Assembly: GCA_012838895.1 (NCBI GenBank)
Contig: DUOJ01000094.1
Coordinates: forward strand, 1-34,218
Direction: 5' to 3'
Origin: Spirochaetales bacterium
GTDB lineage: Bacteria > Spirochaetota > Spirochaetia > Sphaerochaetales > Sphaerochaetaceae
Length of the DNA: 34,218 nt
This document shows, one piece after another, positions 17,839-27,781 of this stretch. Numbering within the stretch: the stretch's first letter is position 1; every line of letters begins with the position of its first letter. The notes beneath the pieces were generated by a model, which worked only from the letters and a program-made list of their open reading frames with translations, ran no database searches and had not been told where the DNA came from. Made by a program: the position numbers and the translations under genes.

Positions 17839-18450
17839 TTAGCGAAAAAGGGAGTTGCCAGTGGGAAGGAAGTCGATTGAATCGGCCCAAATTGCTAGGG
17901 GGACAATCTTCCCCCGCTCTTCCCCTTCGAGGGGGACCATAAACTCCCCTTCGAGGGTAAAGGGGGCGTTAAAACGGGACCCGCTCACCTCTAATGAGAC
18001 CTCCCCTTGGTATCTGAAGGGGTAAGGGGCTGCCTTTCGCACCCCGCTTACCGTTCCACTAAAGATTACCTCCCCCTCATAGAGCCCTTGGGGTACGAGA
18101 AAACTCACTAAGCGCTCATAACTGGGGAGAAGGGGGATAACACTACCAAGCAACATCTCAATAAATCCCATCTGACGCTCCTCAGGTGGAGGAGTTTCAA
18201 CTATGATGCGTCTAAGGCGCCCAATATCGGCCCCTTTGAACGTTAAGTTGGCAGCTGTGAAAGCGGCGTCGCTCTCAATAACAAGGGTCGCATCTTGTAG
18301 ATTAATCTTTTGGGCTGCTAGGGCAACAATCCCGGCTACTACTGTAGATTGGAGAGCTATCCGCACCTCCCCTTCGCTTACAGGGGGAACCGCCGGAAGG
18401 GAGAAGAGAGAGGAGAAAAGGAGAAGAATTATTAAAATTCGTTTAGCCAA
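17839..18450 (-). CDS. Exported hypothetical protein
   Basis: TTG start at 18450 with SD AGAGGTG; signal peptide AKRILIILLLFSSLFSLPA; no motif recognised. Confidence 0.6.
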   Translation of the reverse strand: MAKRILIILLLFSSLFSLPAVPPVSEGEVRIALQSTVVAGIVALAAQKINLQDATLVIESDAAFTAANLTFKGADIGRLRRIIVETPPPEERQMGFIEMLLGSVIPLLPSYERLVSFLVPQGLYEGEVIFSGTVSGVRKAAPYPFRYQGEVSLEVSGSRFNAPFTLEGEFMVPLEGEERGKIVPLAIWADSIDFLPTGNSLFR

Positions 18451-18467
18451 AAAACACCTCTTGCTTG

Positions 18468-18496
18468 ACAATACCAAACCACCTCTTTGATGTCAA
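18468..18496 (-). promoter_or_regulatory. Sigma70-type promoter for the exported hypothetical protein
   Basis: TTGACA (18496-18491)-17 bp-TATTGT (18473-18468). Confidence 0.7.
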
Positions 18497-18525
18497 AATA
18501 AATTGGGTGTGTTATAGTTACATCT

Positions 18526-20127
18526 ATGAAGAAGAAAGAGACATTTTTTTGGTACGATTTAGAGACTTTCGGCTTAGATTCACGTCACGACCGCATTGCC
18601 CAATTTGCTGGAATCAGAACCGACAGCAATCTCCTAGAGGTTGGCGAACCTGTTATCCTCTATTGTCGCCTCAGTGATGACTACCTCCCAGACCCCCTCT
18701 CTTGCCTAATTACCCATATCACCCCCAACAAGACGGCTGAAAAAGGGATAACTGAGAGCGATTTCATGGGTCAAATAAATGACCTCTTCAGTGAGCCAAA
18801 CACCTGTGCCGTGGGGTATAATTCGTTACGCTTTGATGATGAATTTATCCGAAATGGCCTCTTTCGCAACTTTATCGACCCCTACAAGCGGGAGTATGAG
18901 AAGGGGAACAGCCGCTGGGACATCCTCGACTTAATGCGAGCAGCCCACGATTTACGCCCCACCGGGATAGTGTGGCCTATTAAGGAGAATGGGCTCCCCT
19001 CTTTTAAGTTGACCGATTTGACTGAAGCAAACTCAATCTCCCACCTCCATGCCCACGATGCTTTGAGCGATGTGAGGGCCACCATAGAGATGGCTCGTTT
19101 AGTAAAGCTTCACCAACCCAACCTCTTTAAATACTATTTAACCCTACGCAATAAGCAGAGTGTTAAGAATCTCCTCTCCCCCATGGGGAGCCCTCTCCTC
19201 TTAACCGCTGCCCAATTTACGCGACCAGAGGGGTGTTCATCGATAGTTGTCCCCCTCACTGCAGGGAGTTCTAACCCCAACAGTATTTTAGTCTTTGATC
19301 TGCGAGAAGATCCCTCCCACCTCATTAACGCATCGAGAGCTTTCAAGGAGATTGAACAACTGGAGAAATTAGAGGGGGCTTTTAGAAAAACATCAGCCCA
19401 ACTAAAAGGGGCCCTTGAGAGGGGGGAAGAGGTGGAGTCGGCCCTTATAAGGGGCGCTGAACTCTTAATAGAGGGGGCCAACCTCCTCTCTAACCTCCCC
19501 CAGATTATCGACAGTAGTAGCCAACTCCTCTCAATTAAGGGGTTGCACCGAGTGGCAATTAATCGCTCACCCTTCCTCTCCCCCCTCTCGGTGGTTAACA
19601 GCGAGGTAGAAAAGCGACTCAATCTCGATTTAAAACAAGCTATGGAGAACTACAACCGGATAAGGGGAGAGAAGACATTACCCCTCAACTTACGCAAAGC
19701 TCTCGATAGAGAGGTTTTTGTAGGTGTTGATGATATTGACCACTCTCTCTATAGTGGCCCCTTCTTCTCCGATGCCGATGCCAAGCGCTTTAAGGCGATT
19801 AGGGAAACTCCAGCCTCTAAGTTATGGGGTCAAAAATTTGACTTTGACGATGAAAGAGGCGCTGAAATGTTGTGGCGCTACCTCTGTCGCAATTGGCCCG
19901 AAGAGTTGAGTAAAGTGGAAAAAGAGCGCTATAAAGCATTTTGTGCAGAGCGTATTACCCAGCCTCCAGCGGTCAATGTCACTTCTCTCCAGTTTTTCGC
20001 CCGTAAAATTAGGGAGAAGCTCGCCTATAAATCGACTTTACCCGAAGATAAGGCGATTTTAATTGAATTGGAAGAGTGGGGGCGAGCTCTTTGTAAACGG
20101 CTTGGAGTCGATTACCCTACATCTTAG
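18526..20127 (+). CDS. sbcB: Exodeoxyribonuclease I
   Basis: FFWYDLETFGLDSRHDRIAQFAGIRTD; VGYNSLRFDDEFIR; HDALSDVRATIEMARL (DEDDh exonuclease) plus conserved C-terminal ExoI region. Confidence 0.92.
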   Translation: MKKKETFFWYDLETFGLDSRHDRIAQFAGIRTDSNLLEVGEPVILYCRLSDDYLPDPLSCLITHITPNKTAEKGITESDFMGQINDLFSEPNTCAVGYNSLRFDDEFIRNGLFRNFIDPYKREYEKGNSRWDILDLMRAAHDLRPTGIVWPIKENGLPSFKLTDLTEANSISHLHAHDALSDVRATIEMARLVKLHQPNLFKYYLTLRNKQSVKNLLSPMGSPLLLTAAQFTRPEGCSSIVVPLTAGSSNPNSILVFDLREDPSHLINASRAFKEIEQLEKLEGAFRKTSAQLKGALERGEEVESALIRGAELLIEGANLLSNLPQIIDSSSQLLSIKGLHRVAINRSPFLSPLSVVNSEVEKRLNLDLKQAMENYNRIRGEKTLPLNLRKALDREVFVGVDDIDHSLYSGPFFSDADAKRFKAIRETPASKLWGQKFDFDDERGAEMLWRYLCRNWPEELSKVEKERYKAFCAERITQPPAVNVTSLQFFARKIREKLAYKSTLPEDKAILIELEEWGRALCKRLGVDYPTS

Positions 20128-20219
20128 GTAAGTTAAATCTACACTCTCTCTTTATTTGTAAATAATAGCTATTGCTTTAACCCCATTTTCATGCTTTGAT
20201 GAGCTCTATGGAGGGGCAT

Positions 20220-21623
20220 ATGAAGAGGAAAAATGGAGAGATAGGCAGTGGCGTAATGGCCTCCTACGGAGTAGGAAAGTTTCTAGCTGAGTTTCTGACG
20301 GGGGCCTTTGGGGCAATCGTTTTTAAGTTTTATGAAACAGAAATTGGATTAGCTGCCGGATATGCAGCCATTGCAACTATTATCTACTCCCTCTGGAATG
20401 CTGTTAACGACCCAATTATTGGGTTTATAACCAACCGCAGGGCTCCCCTCTCCCATAAACTGGGGAGGCGTTTCCCTTGGATTATAATTGGCCTACTTTT
20501 AAGTGCCGTCTCCTTTGTCCTGATCTTTGCTGTCCCCGCCTCTTGGCAAGCTCAAGTTAAGAGTAACCCTATCCCTGTCTTTATCTGGATGGTGATCTCA
20601 ATTTGTCTCTACGATGCGGCTTATTCCCTCTGGGAAGTTAACTACCAATCGGTCTATCCTGATAAATTTAGGAGCCAAGCTGTTAGAACCAAGGCGGCTG
20701 CTATCAGTACCGCTGTAGGGGTCTTGGGTGTGGCCGCTGGGTTTGTGGTCCCTCCCCTCTTCTTCTCCTATGGTGATGTCGGTAGCTACCTGGTCAGTGG
20801 CTGGGTCATTGCGGCAATTGCTGTTGTCGGAACCCTCTTAATAATCCCCGGAATCTTTGAGACCAAAGGGATGATAGAGCGCTTTAAGAAACAACAACAG
20901 CTCAATAAAGTAGAAGCTAAGAAAGAGCATGGCTTCTTCCCTTCGATGAAAAGGGCCCTCTCCCACCGCGATCTAATTGCTTTTATCCTCCTCCTCTTCC
21001 TCTACCAGTCGGGGACGATGTGTATGACAAGTTCAATCCACTATGTTGGTAACTACATCTTAAATGTCCCTAGTAGTGGGACAACAACAATCTTTGCGGG
21101 GATGTTGATTGGGACCCTCCTCTCAATTCCCCTCTGGTCGTTCCTCTCTAAAAAACTGAAGAATAACCAACGGATGCTCCTGATTACCAGCTTAGTGATG
21201 GCCCTCTTCGCCTTCCCAATGACCTTTGGAAGAACTAAGCTCTTCTTCACCATCTTTATGGCTCTCTGGGGCTTTGGTTTTGGAGGGTTTTGGACCTTCA
21301 TGACCCCCGCAATGGCCGATATCGTCGATGCGATTGTTATAAAAGACAAGCGCCGCGATGATGGTATATTGATGGGAATTAGGGCCTTTTTCATGCGATT
21401 CTCCTACGCTAGCCAAGCTATTGTATTCTGGGTAATTCACCGCTTAACCAACTTCTCCAGCGATCCCACCTCGAAGAGTTCACAGATGGGTATCAGTCTC
21501 CATATGGCAACTATCCCCGCCCTCTTCTTCTTAGCTGGGGCGATAGTATTCTATTTTATGAATACCCTAACACCGGAGAAGGTGGCGAAAAATAAGGAAG
21601 AGCTCTCTACGCTGGACATCTAA
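20220..21623 (+). CDS. GPH-family (MelB-like) MFS sugar:cation symporter
   Basis: GVGKFLAEFLTGAFGAIVFKFYE, NAVNDPIIGFITNRRAPLSHKLGRRFPWIIIG; 12-TM-like hydropathy; SD GGAGGGG before ATG 20220. Confidence 0.85.
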   Translation: MKRKNGEIGSGVMASYGVGKFLAEFLTGAFGAIVFKFYETEIGLAAGYAAIATIIYSLWNAVNDPIIGFITNRRAPLSHKLGRRFPWIIIGLLLSAVSFVLIFAVPASWQAQVKSNPIPVFIWMVISICLYDAAYSLWEVNYQSVYPDKFRSQAVRTKAAAISTAVGVLGVAAGFVVPPLFFSYGDVGSYLVSGWVIAAIAVVGTLLIIPGIFETKGMIERFKKQQQLNKVEAKKEHGFFPSMKRALSHRDLIAFILLLFLYQSGTMCMTSSIHYVGNYILNVPSSGTTTIFAGMLIGTLLSIPLWSFLSKKLKNNQRMLLITSLVMALFAFPMTFGRTKLFFTIFMALWGFGFGGFWTFMTPAMADIVDAIVIKDKRRDDGILMGIRAFFMRFSYASQAIVFWVIHRLTNFSSDPTSKSSQMGISLHMATIPALFFLAGAIVFYFMNTLTPEKVAKNKEELSTLDI

Positions 21624-21676
21624 GGTGACAAATCGGTATACTTACTTCCCACGGAAGAGCATAGGAGTAAGTGACA

Positions 21677-22744
21677 ATGATAGAGATTCTTCAAAGATTT
21701 GAGCCCCAATTTGCTGAACTAGAAGAAAAATTAGCCGACCCCAAAATTATGGGGGATATGGGCAACTACCGCAGACTGATGCAAGAGCGGAGCCATCTTG
21801 AACCCATAATTGAGGCACTCAATACGTTGCGTGCCTTAAATGGGGAGCTTGAAGCCGCCAAGGCGATGCTAAGTGAAGAGGATGACGATGAACTCATAGC
21901 GATGGCTAAGGAGGAGATTGCCACCCTCGAGGACAATATTGCCGAGACTGAACAGAAAAGTAAGATGTTTTTAATCCCCCCCGACCCAATGGAGGGGAAA
22001 AATATTATAATGGAAATCAGGGCCGGAACTGGCGGGGAAGAGGCAGCCCTCTTTGCTGCCGACCTCTTTAGAATGTATAGCTACTTTGCGGAGAAGAACC
22101 GGTGGAAAATTGAGATAATGAGTATGAATGAGACCGGAATTGGTGGTTTCAAAGAGCTTATTTTCTCAATCTCAGGTAAAGGGGTTTATGGCAACATGCG
22201 GTGGGAAAGTGGTGTCCACCGGGTACAGCGGGTTCCCGAGACCGAAAGGGGGGGGAGAATCCACACCTCTGCTGTCACCGTCGCCGTCCTTCCTGAGGCT
22301 GAAGAGACCGATATTGAGATTAAAACTGACGACTTGAAAATCGATGTTATGCGGAGTAGTGGCCCGGGAGGACAACACGTCAATACTACCGATAGTGCCG
22401 TACGGATAACCCACCTCCCCACCGGATTGGTGGTGATTTGTCAAGATGAGAAGAGTCAAATTAAGAACAGGGCTAAAGCGATGCGAGTGCTCCGTTCCCG
22501 TCTCTACGACTTGGAAGAGGAGAAGAAAGCCCTAGAAAGGGCTGATAACCGCAAGAATCAAGTTGGTACAGGTGACCGCTCTGAGCGTATCAGAACCTAC
22601 AACTTCCCTCAAAACCGTTTGACAGACCACAGAATCAACCTTACGTTGTATAAACTAGAGTTAATTTTAGCTGGAGAATTGGATGAAATCGTAGAAGCTC
22701 TAAAGATTGCTGCCGGAGAAGAGGCTCTCAAGGAGTTGCAATGA
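21677..22744 (+). CDS. prfA: Peptide chain release factor 1
   Basis: GGQ motif [26 protein letters not shown]; full RF1 architecture (GTG at 21671 is an alternative start). Confidence 0.95.
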   Translation: MIEILQRFEPQFAELEEKLADPKIMGDMGNYRRLMQERSHLEPIIEALNTLRALNGELEAAKAMLSEEDDDELIAMAKEEIATLEDNIAETEQKSKMFLIPPDPMEGKNIIMEIRAGTGGEEAALFAADLFRMYSYFAEKNRWKIEIMSMNETGIGGFKELIFSISGKGVYGNMRWESGVHRVQRVPETERGGRIHTSAVTVAVLPEAEETDIEIKTDDLKIDVMRSSGPGGQHVNTTDSAVRITHLPTGLVVICQDEKSQIKNRAKAMRVLRSRLYDLEEEKKALERADNRKNQVGTGDRSERIRTYNFPQNRLTDHRINLTLYKLELILAGELDEIVEALKIAAGEEALKELQ

Positions 22745-23586
22745 TAACAGTGCAAGAGGCGCTTAGCCAAGGGACACAGGCAATAACTCAACACAAACTC
22801 TCTGCCACTCCCCTCCTTGATGCCTCTTTGCTCCTATGTAAATCTACCGGATTAAGGCGAGAAGAGCTCTACAGTCGTTCCCAGAGGACAATTCCTCTTG
22901 CGACCTATGCGAGCTACACCGCTCTAATAGAACAACGCTGTGGTGGAGAACCAGTCGCCTATCTCTTGGGGGAGAGGGAGTTTTATGGGAGAAGCTTTAA
23001 GGTCTCTCCCGCTGTCCTCATACCTCGCAGTGATAGCGAAGCCCTAGTTGAAGCAGCTTTAGAGAAGATTGACTCCTCGGCCAAGGTTTTAGACCTCTGT
23101 TGTGGCTCAGGGTGTATCGGAATAACCCTAGCTAAAGAGAGATCACTGGAAGCAATTACTTTATCAGATATCTCAGCGGAGGCCCTCTTAGTAGCGAAAG
23201 AGAATAATGACAGACTCTTGGGTGGCAGTGCTCGTCTAATTGAGGGGCACCTCTTTGAGCCCCTGCAGGGAGAGAAGTTCTCCCTCATCGTCACCAACCC
23301 ACCCTACCTCACCGCCACATGGTATAATGGGTGTAGTAATGAGGTTAAAAGGGAGCCCTCTTTAGCCCTCTTAGGGGGGGAGGAAGATGGGCTCGCCCTT
23401 ATAAGAGAAATTGTTAGAAAGGTTCCTCTCTATTTAGAAGATGGGGGCTCCCTCTTAATAGAGTGTGATTGGAGGCAACACGAAGTGGTTTTGAATCTCC
23501 TTGAGGAGAGAGGGTTTAGCGCTCTTGAGAGCTACAGCGACCTCGCCCCTTTGAGGCGGGTAGTGGGAGGGACCTATCGTGTATGA
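22741..23586 (+). CDS. prmC: Release factor glutamine methyltransferase
   Basis: ATGA overlap with prf[24 protein letters not shown]. Confidence 0.95.
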   Translation: MITVQEALSQGTQAITQHKLSATPLLDASLLLCKSTGLRREELYSRSQRTIPLATYASYTALIEQRCGGEPVAYLLGEREFYGRSFKVSPAVLIPRSDSEALVEAALEKIDSSAKVLDLCCGSGCIGITLAKERSLEAITLSDISAEALLVAKENNDRLLGGSARLIEGHLFEPLQGEKFSLIVTNPPYLTATWYNGCSNEVKREPSLALLGGEEDGLALIREIVRKVPLYLEDGGSLLIECDWRQHEVVLNLLEERGFSALESYSDLAPLRRVVGGTYRV

Positions 23587-25594
23587 AGATTTAGTTAACC
23601 GATTTGTCCAGAAGTCTTACAACTACAACAAGAAGGAACAAGAGCAAATAAGAGCAGCTGCTGAATTTGCCGCCCAAGCCCACGGTAACCAAAAACGCCA
23701 GAGTGGCGAGCCCTATATAATTCACCCCTTTGCTGTTGGAGAGATTTTGATGGGAATCAACATGGATGTTGAGACCGTCTTGGCAGGAGTCCTCCACGAT
23801 ACCTTAGAAGATACCCCCACCACCTTTGATGACCTAGTCGATAAGTTTGGCAAGACTGTGGCCGACCTAGTTGAAGGGGAGACTAAAATTAGTGGGTTAA
23901 AGGTAAAAAATAAGAGTCAGAGGGAGGCAGAGACTATCCGTAAGATGTTTTTTGCCATGAGTGAAGACATTCGTGTCATAATCATCAAACTGGCTGACAA
24001 ACTTCACAATATGCGCACTCTGCAGCACCTAGCTCCCGAAAGGGCCCGTGAGATTGCCAACGAGTGTCTCGACATCTACGCTCCATTAGCCGACCGCCTA
24101 GGGATGAGCTGGCTAAAGGGGGAACTGGAAGACCAATCACTAAAAATCCTTAAACCTGACGCCTTCCAATACATTGAGGGGTATCTCCTCTCTAAGAAGA
24201 GTGAGAGGACCGCCTACCTCAACCGGATAGAGAAGATTCTCTATAGGGCTTGTGGTGAGCACGGCTTAGCCAATGTTGAGGTCCAATCACGCACTAAACA
24301 CACCTACGGCGTCTACATGAAGATGAAGAAGCGACGCAAAGAGATTGAAGAAATTGGCGACATCTTAGGGGTGAGAATTATTTGTGACTCGGTCAACGAG
24401 TGCTACTCCCTCTTAGGGCTTGTCCACAAACTGTGGCCCCCCATTGAGGGGCGGTTTAAAGACTATATTGCGATGCCCAAAGCTAACAACTACCAGAGCC
24501 TCCACACCACTGTGATGGCCTTGGATGGAAAGTTGTTGGAGATTCAAATTAGGACCCGCGAGATGCACGCTACAGCCGAATATGGGGTAGCAGCCCACTG
24601 GACCTACAAAGCTGAAAAGGGGGGAGGGGCTGACCGTTCATGGGTTCAGCGTGATAAAGAGCAATTCTCCCGTATTCTCCACAAACTTAAGAGCTGGAGT
24701 AGTGAAATTGAGGAATCGGAGACCTTCCTAGATGATATAAAGGGGGAGCTCTTAAAAGATACAATCTATGTCTTCACCCCTCAGGGTCATATTGTTGAAT
24801 TACCAGCCAATGCAACTGCCCTCGATTTTGCCTACCATATCCACACTGAGATTGGCAACCGCACAACGGGGGCTAAAGCCGATGGTTCCATTATTCCGTT
24901 AAGTCAGCCCCTTAAAAACACCCAGGTAATTGAGATTTTAACGAGTCCCAACGCCCGCCCTACCCTAAACTGGCTTCGTCTCGCCCAGACCACAAACGCC
25001 CGCCGTAAGATTCGCTCTTGGCTCAATAAAAATGACGATAGTATCATCGTTGACAAGAACATCATTGCCAAAAAAAGGGTGGAACTTCCCCCAACTGAAG
25101 AGCCACAACCAACCGAAGAGAAGGAGATTGTCCGCTCAATCTTCGACCCTAGTCGTCTAACCTTCAAAGTGGGCGATGAGAAGAATATGATGATCTCCCT
25201 CGCCAAGTGTTGTAGTCCACGACGGGGCGACGAGATTATTGGATATGTCTCTAGGGGGCGGGGAATAATTGTCCACCGCAAGAACTGTCGCAACCTTAAA
25301 AATATGGCTGAAATTGAGGAGCGAAGTATCGAAGTTGAGTGGGAGAATGGGAACAAACTCTTAACACGTCGCTTCCGTGTTGTGAGTAAAATGACTCAAA
25401 ATCTCTTTGCAGAGATTGAGGGGGCAATACGAAAATATAAGGGGCACCTCATCGAGGGGCGCGTCGAAGACGATGAGCAAGACCGCCTAGTGGGGAGCTT
25501 CACAATGGAAGTTGATAACGAAGATGACTTTAAAAAAGTTGTCCGCTCTATAAAGGCAATCCCCTCAATTATCTCAATCAATCCCCTCAGTTAA
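23579..25594 (+). CDS. rel: Bifunctional (p)ppGpp synthetase/hydrolase, RelA/SpoT family
   Basis: HD domain HGNQKRQSGEPYIIHP and VLHDTLEDT; synthetase RFKDYIAMPKANNYQSLHTTV (RxKD type); TGS (DTIYVFTPQGHIVELP) and C-terminal ACT-like region. Confidence 0.95.
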   Translation: MYEDLVNRFVQKSYNYNKKEQEQIRAAAEFAAQAHGNQKRQSGEPYIIHPFAVGEILMGINMDVETVLAGVLHDTLEDTPTTFDDLVDKFGKTVADLVEGETKISGLKVKNKSQREAETIRKMFFAMSEDIRVIIIKLADKLHNMRTLQHLAPERAREIANECLDIYAPLADRLGMSWLKGELEDQSLKILKPDAFQYIEGYLLSKKSERTAYLNRIEKILYRACGEHGLANVEVQSRTKHTYGVYMKMKKRRKEIEEIGDILGVRIICDSVNECYSLLGLVHKLWPPIEGRFKDYIAMPKANNYQSLHTTVMALDGKLLEIQIRTREMHATAEYGVAAHWTYKAEKGGGADRSWVQRDKEQFSRILHKLKSWSSEIEESETFLDDIKGELLKDTIYVFTPQGHIVELPANATALDFAYHIHTEIGNRTTGAKADGSIIPLSQPLKNTQVIEILTSPNARPTLNWLRLAQTTNARRKIRSWLNKNDDSIIVDKNIIAKKRVELPPTEEPQPTEEKEIVRSIFDPSRLTFKVGDEKNMMISLAKCCSPRRGDEIIGYVSRGRGIIVHRKNCRNLKNMAEIEERSIEVEWENGNKLLTRRFRVVSKMTQNLFAEIEGAIRKYKGHLIEGRVEDDEQDRLVGSFTMEVDNEDDFKKVVRSIKAIPSIISINPLS

Positions 25595-27228
25595 CCCCCC
25601 TCTTCCAAGACACTAAGGACCTCAGGCAGGAGCTGCTTTTTGCGAGAGAGGACCCCTTTGAGCCTATACTTCCCAGGCGAATCTAGGGGATAGATTAGAG
25701 CCCTCTCTTTTTGGGGGTAGTTTGTTGAGAGGAGGATACTACTCTCTGCAATCACATCGGTGACAAGTAACATCGCCCAGTCAAGTCCATATTTTTGTTT
25801 AGTTGCCTCAAGCTGGAGAATATATTTCTCTTTAACCTCATCAACTTTAGTGAGGGTGGTCACCTCAACTTGTCCAATCCCAAACCTCACCTCGCCTGTT
25901 TGATAAGTTTTGAAGTCCCCCTCGATAACTTGTTTGGGGTCGGCCTTATTCAAGAGTGAGGCGACACTAAAGAGCTCTTCACCAAATTCGTAGACGTTAT
26001 CAATTTGGGCAATTTTAGCCAGCTTAGTCACCGCCCTAAGGTCTTGTGGTGTAGTAGTGGGGCTCTTTAGGATTACCGTATCGCTAATAATTCCAGCCAA
26101 CAACATCCTAGCTGTTAGGCGGTCAACTCTAACACTCCACCTCAAATATTGGTGATAAACAATAGTACAGGTACTCCCCACTGGCTCCGATGCAATGAAG
26201 ATGGGTTGGCGCGTCCTTTCAGCATCGAGACGGTGGTGGTCGATAATTTCAAGAATATCGGCCTCCTCTAGCCCCTCAATACTTTGAGAGAGTTCGTTGT
26301 GATCAACCATTATAACCTTTTTACGAGGCTTCTCTAAGAAACAGCGCCGAGTGACAAACCCCACAAACTTTTCACCTTCAAAGACTGGTAGTCCCCGGTA
26401 ATCGGAGTTCATTAAGAGCCGTTTGGCATCATCAAAGAGGTCATCAACCATAACCCGAGGAGGATCTTTTGCAACTAACCTCCTCAAAGGGAGGCTCATC
26501 CTAAGGAGTCGGATGGTCTCAGCCGTATCTTCATACGATTTGTAGATTATCCCTTTATAGTTGGAGAGGTTAATATCGATCTTCTCATTGGGTTCAATTC
26601 CAGTAAGGATGATTGCCGGGAATTGCTTATCAATTGCATATTGGATATGCTCAATCCGTTTTCCTACTACCAATACAGGTAAATCGGGGAGGAGGGAATT
26701 TATACGACGGCAGTAGATATCAAACTCCATTGCCCCGGTCATTATGTAGGCTTCAAAAGGCTTCATCTTACTCTTCTTAATAAACTCCCCTCTGATAACC
26801 TTACTAAAGTTCTCAGGTTCAAAACGGTAGTGGGGGCGCTCGCCAGCGTTCTCTTTGAGGAAGAATGAGGTAATCTCGTCGAGACTTAAAAGACCAAAGT
26901 AGTTCTCACCATCGAGAAGGGGAACCACTGAGGCGTGCTTCTCCCGCATGAGGTTGACGAGGCTATAGATGGGGTCCTCGGGGTGTAGGGAGGGGAACTG
27001 GTCAATTACAACATCTCTCACCCTTGCCCTTACATCTTTGACAAATCTGGGGGGAGTGACCCTAGTTTTCCTAAATTGGTACTTGGTAGTCTCATTTAGG
27101 TGCCCAATCCTAATTGGTTCATATTTGAAACGTTTGTCAATTTTGTTCTTGAGACGCGCATAACACCAAGCTGAACAAACTGAATCTAAATCTGGATTAC
27201 GGTGGCCAGTTACATAGATAGTCTCCAT
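25591..27228 (-). CDS. Manganese-dependent inorganic pyrophosphatase (family II) with CBS/DRTGG regulatory insert
   Basis: VTGHRNPDLDSVCSAWCYA; EIIDHHRLD; two CBS-like segments around a DRTGG-like region; ATG 27228 with GGAGGGAGGAG upstream. Confidence 0.88.
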   Translation of the reverse strand: METIYVTGHRNPDLDSVCSAWCYARLKNKIDKRFKYEPIRIGHLNETTKYQFRKTRVTPPRFVKDVRARVRDVVIDQFPSLHPEDPIYSLVNLMREKHASVVPLLDGENYFGLLSLDEITSFFLKENAGERPHYRFEPENFSKVIRGEFIKKSKMKPFEAYIMTGAMEFDIYCRRINSLLPDLPVLVVGKRIEHIQYAIDKQFPAIILTGIEPNEKIDINLSNYKGIIYKSYEDTAETIRLLRMSLPLRRLVAKDPPRVMVDDLFDDAKRLLMNSDYRGLPVFEGEKFVGFVTRRCFLEKPRKKVIMVDHNELSQSIEGLEEADILEIIDHHRLDAERTRQPIFIASEPVGSTCTIVYHQYLRWSVRVDRLTARMLLAGIISDTVILKSPTTTPQDLRAVTKLAKIAQIDNVYEFGEELFSVASLLNKADPKQVIEGDFKTYQTGEVRFGIGQVEVTTLTKVDEVKEKYILQLEATKQKYGLDWAMLLVTDVIAESSILLSTNYPQKERALIYPLDSPGKYRLKGVLSRKKQLLPEVLSVLEEGG

Positions 27229-27334
27229 AGATTCTCTCCTCCCTCCAATCGTAGCCAATGTTTTTAATTGTCGCAACCTAAAATGGGTTGACCACCCCCC
27301 TCTTTATCTAGACAATAGTGGAAGGAGGCTCAAA

Positions 27335-27781
27335 ATGAGACGCGTAGTAGTTGCTAACGACCATGGAGCGGTAGAGGTTGCTAATAAGGTTGTAGAACAT
27401 TTGAAAGCAAGAGGGTTCGAAGTTGACCACTTAGGGGTCTATACCAACGACTCTGTCGACTACCCCGATAAAGCCGCTGAAGCTTGTAAAAAATTCCTCG
27501 GTGGGGGGTATGAGTTTGGTGTATTGGCTTGTGGGACCGGTATTGGAATCTCAATCTCTGCCAATAAGATAAATGGGATTATCTGTGCCCTTCCCCAAAA
27601 CACCTTTGCCGCTGAGATGGCTAAGTGTCACAACAACGCCAACTTCATCGCCTTTGGGGGGCGTATCGAATATTGCGACCCTGTGGAAGAGATGTTAGAT
27701 GCCTTTATCGACCACGACTTTGAGGGGGGACGTCACGCCAAACGGGTCGACAAAATTATGGCTCTTGAATCTCAAATTTAA
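27335..27781 (+). CDS. rpiB: Ribose-5-phosphate isomerase B (RpiB/LacAB family)
   Basis: ANDHGAVEVANKVVEHLKARGFEVDHLGVYTNDSVDYPDKA; LACGTGIGISISANKINGI; HNNANFIAFGGR. Confidence 0.92.
   Translation: MRRVVVANDHGAVEVANKVVEHLKARGFEVDHLGVYTNDSVDYPDKAAEACKKFLGGGYEFGVLACGTGIGISISANKINGIICALPQNTFAAEMAKCHNNANFIAFGGRIEYCDPVEEMLDAFIDHDFEGGRHAKRVDKIMALESQI

Noticed and set aside
19134-19622. 162-aa minus-strand ORF antisense to sbcB
   Set aside because: Shadow ORF opposite a clearly coding exonuclease; Ser/Arg-rich composition typical of antisense frames
24904-25356. 150-aa minus-strand ORF antisense to rel
   Set aside because: Shadow ORF; the opposite strand encodes the conserved RelA/SpoT C-terminal region
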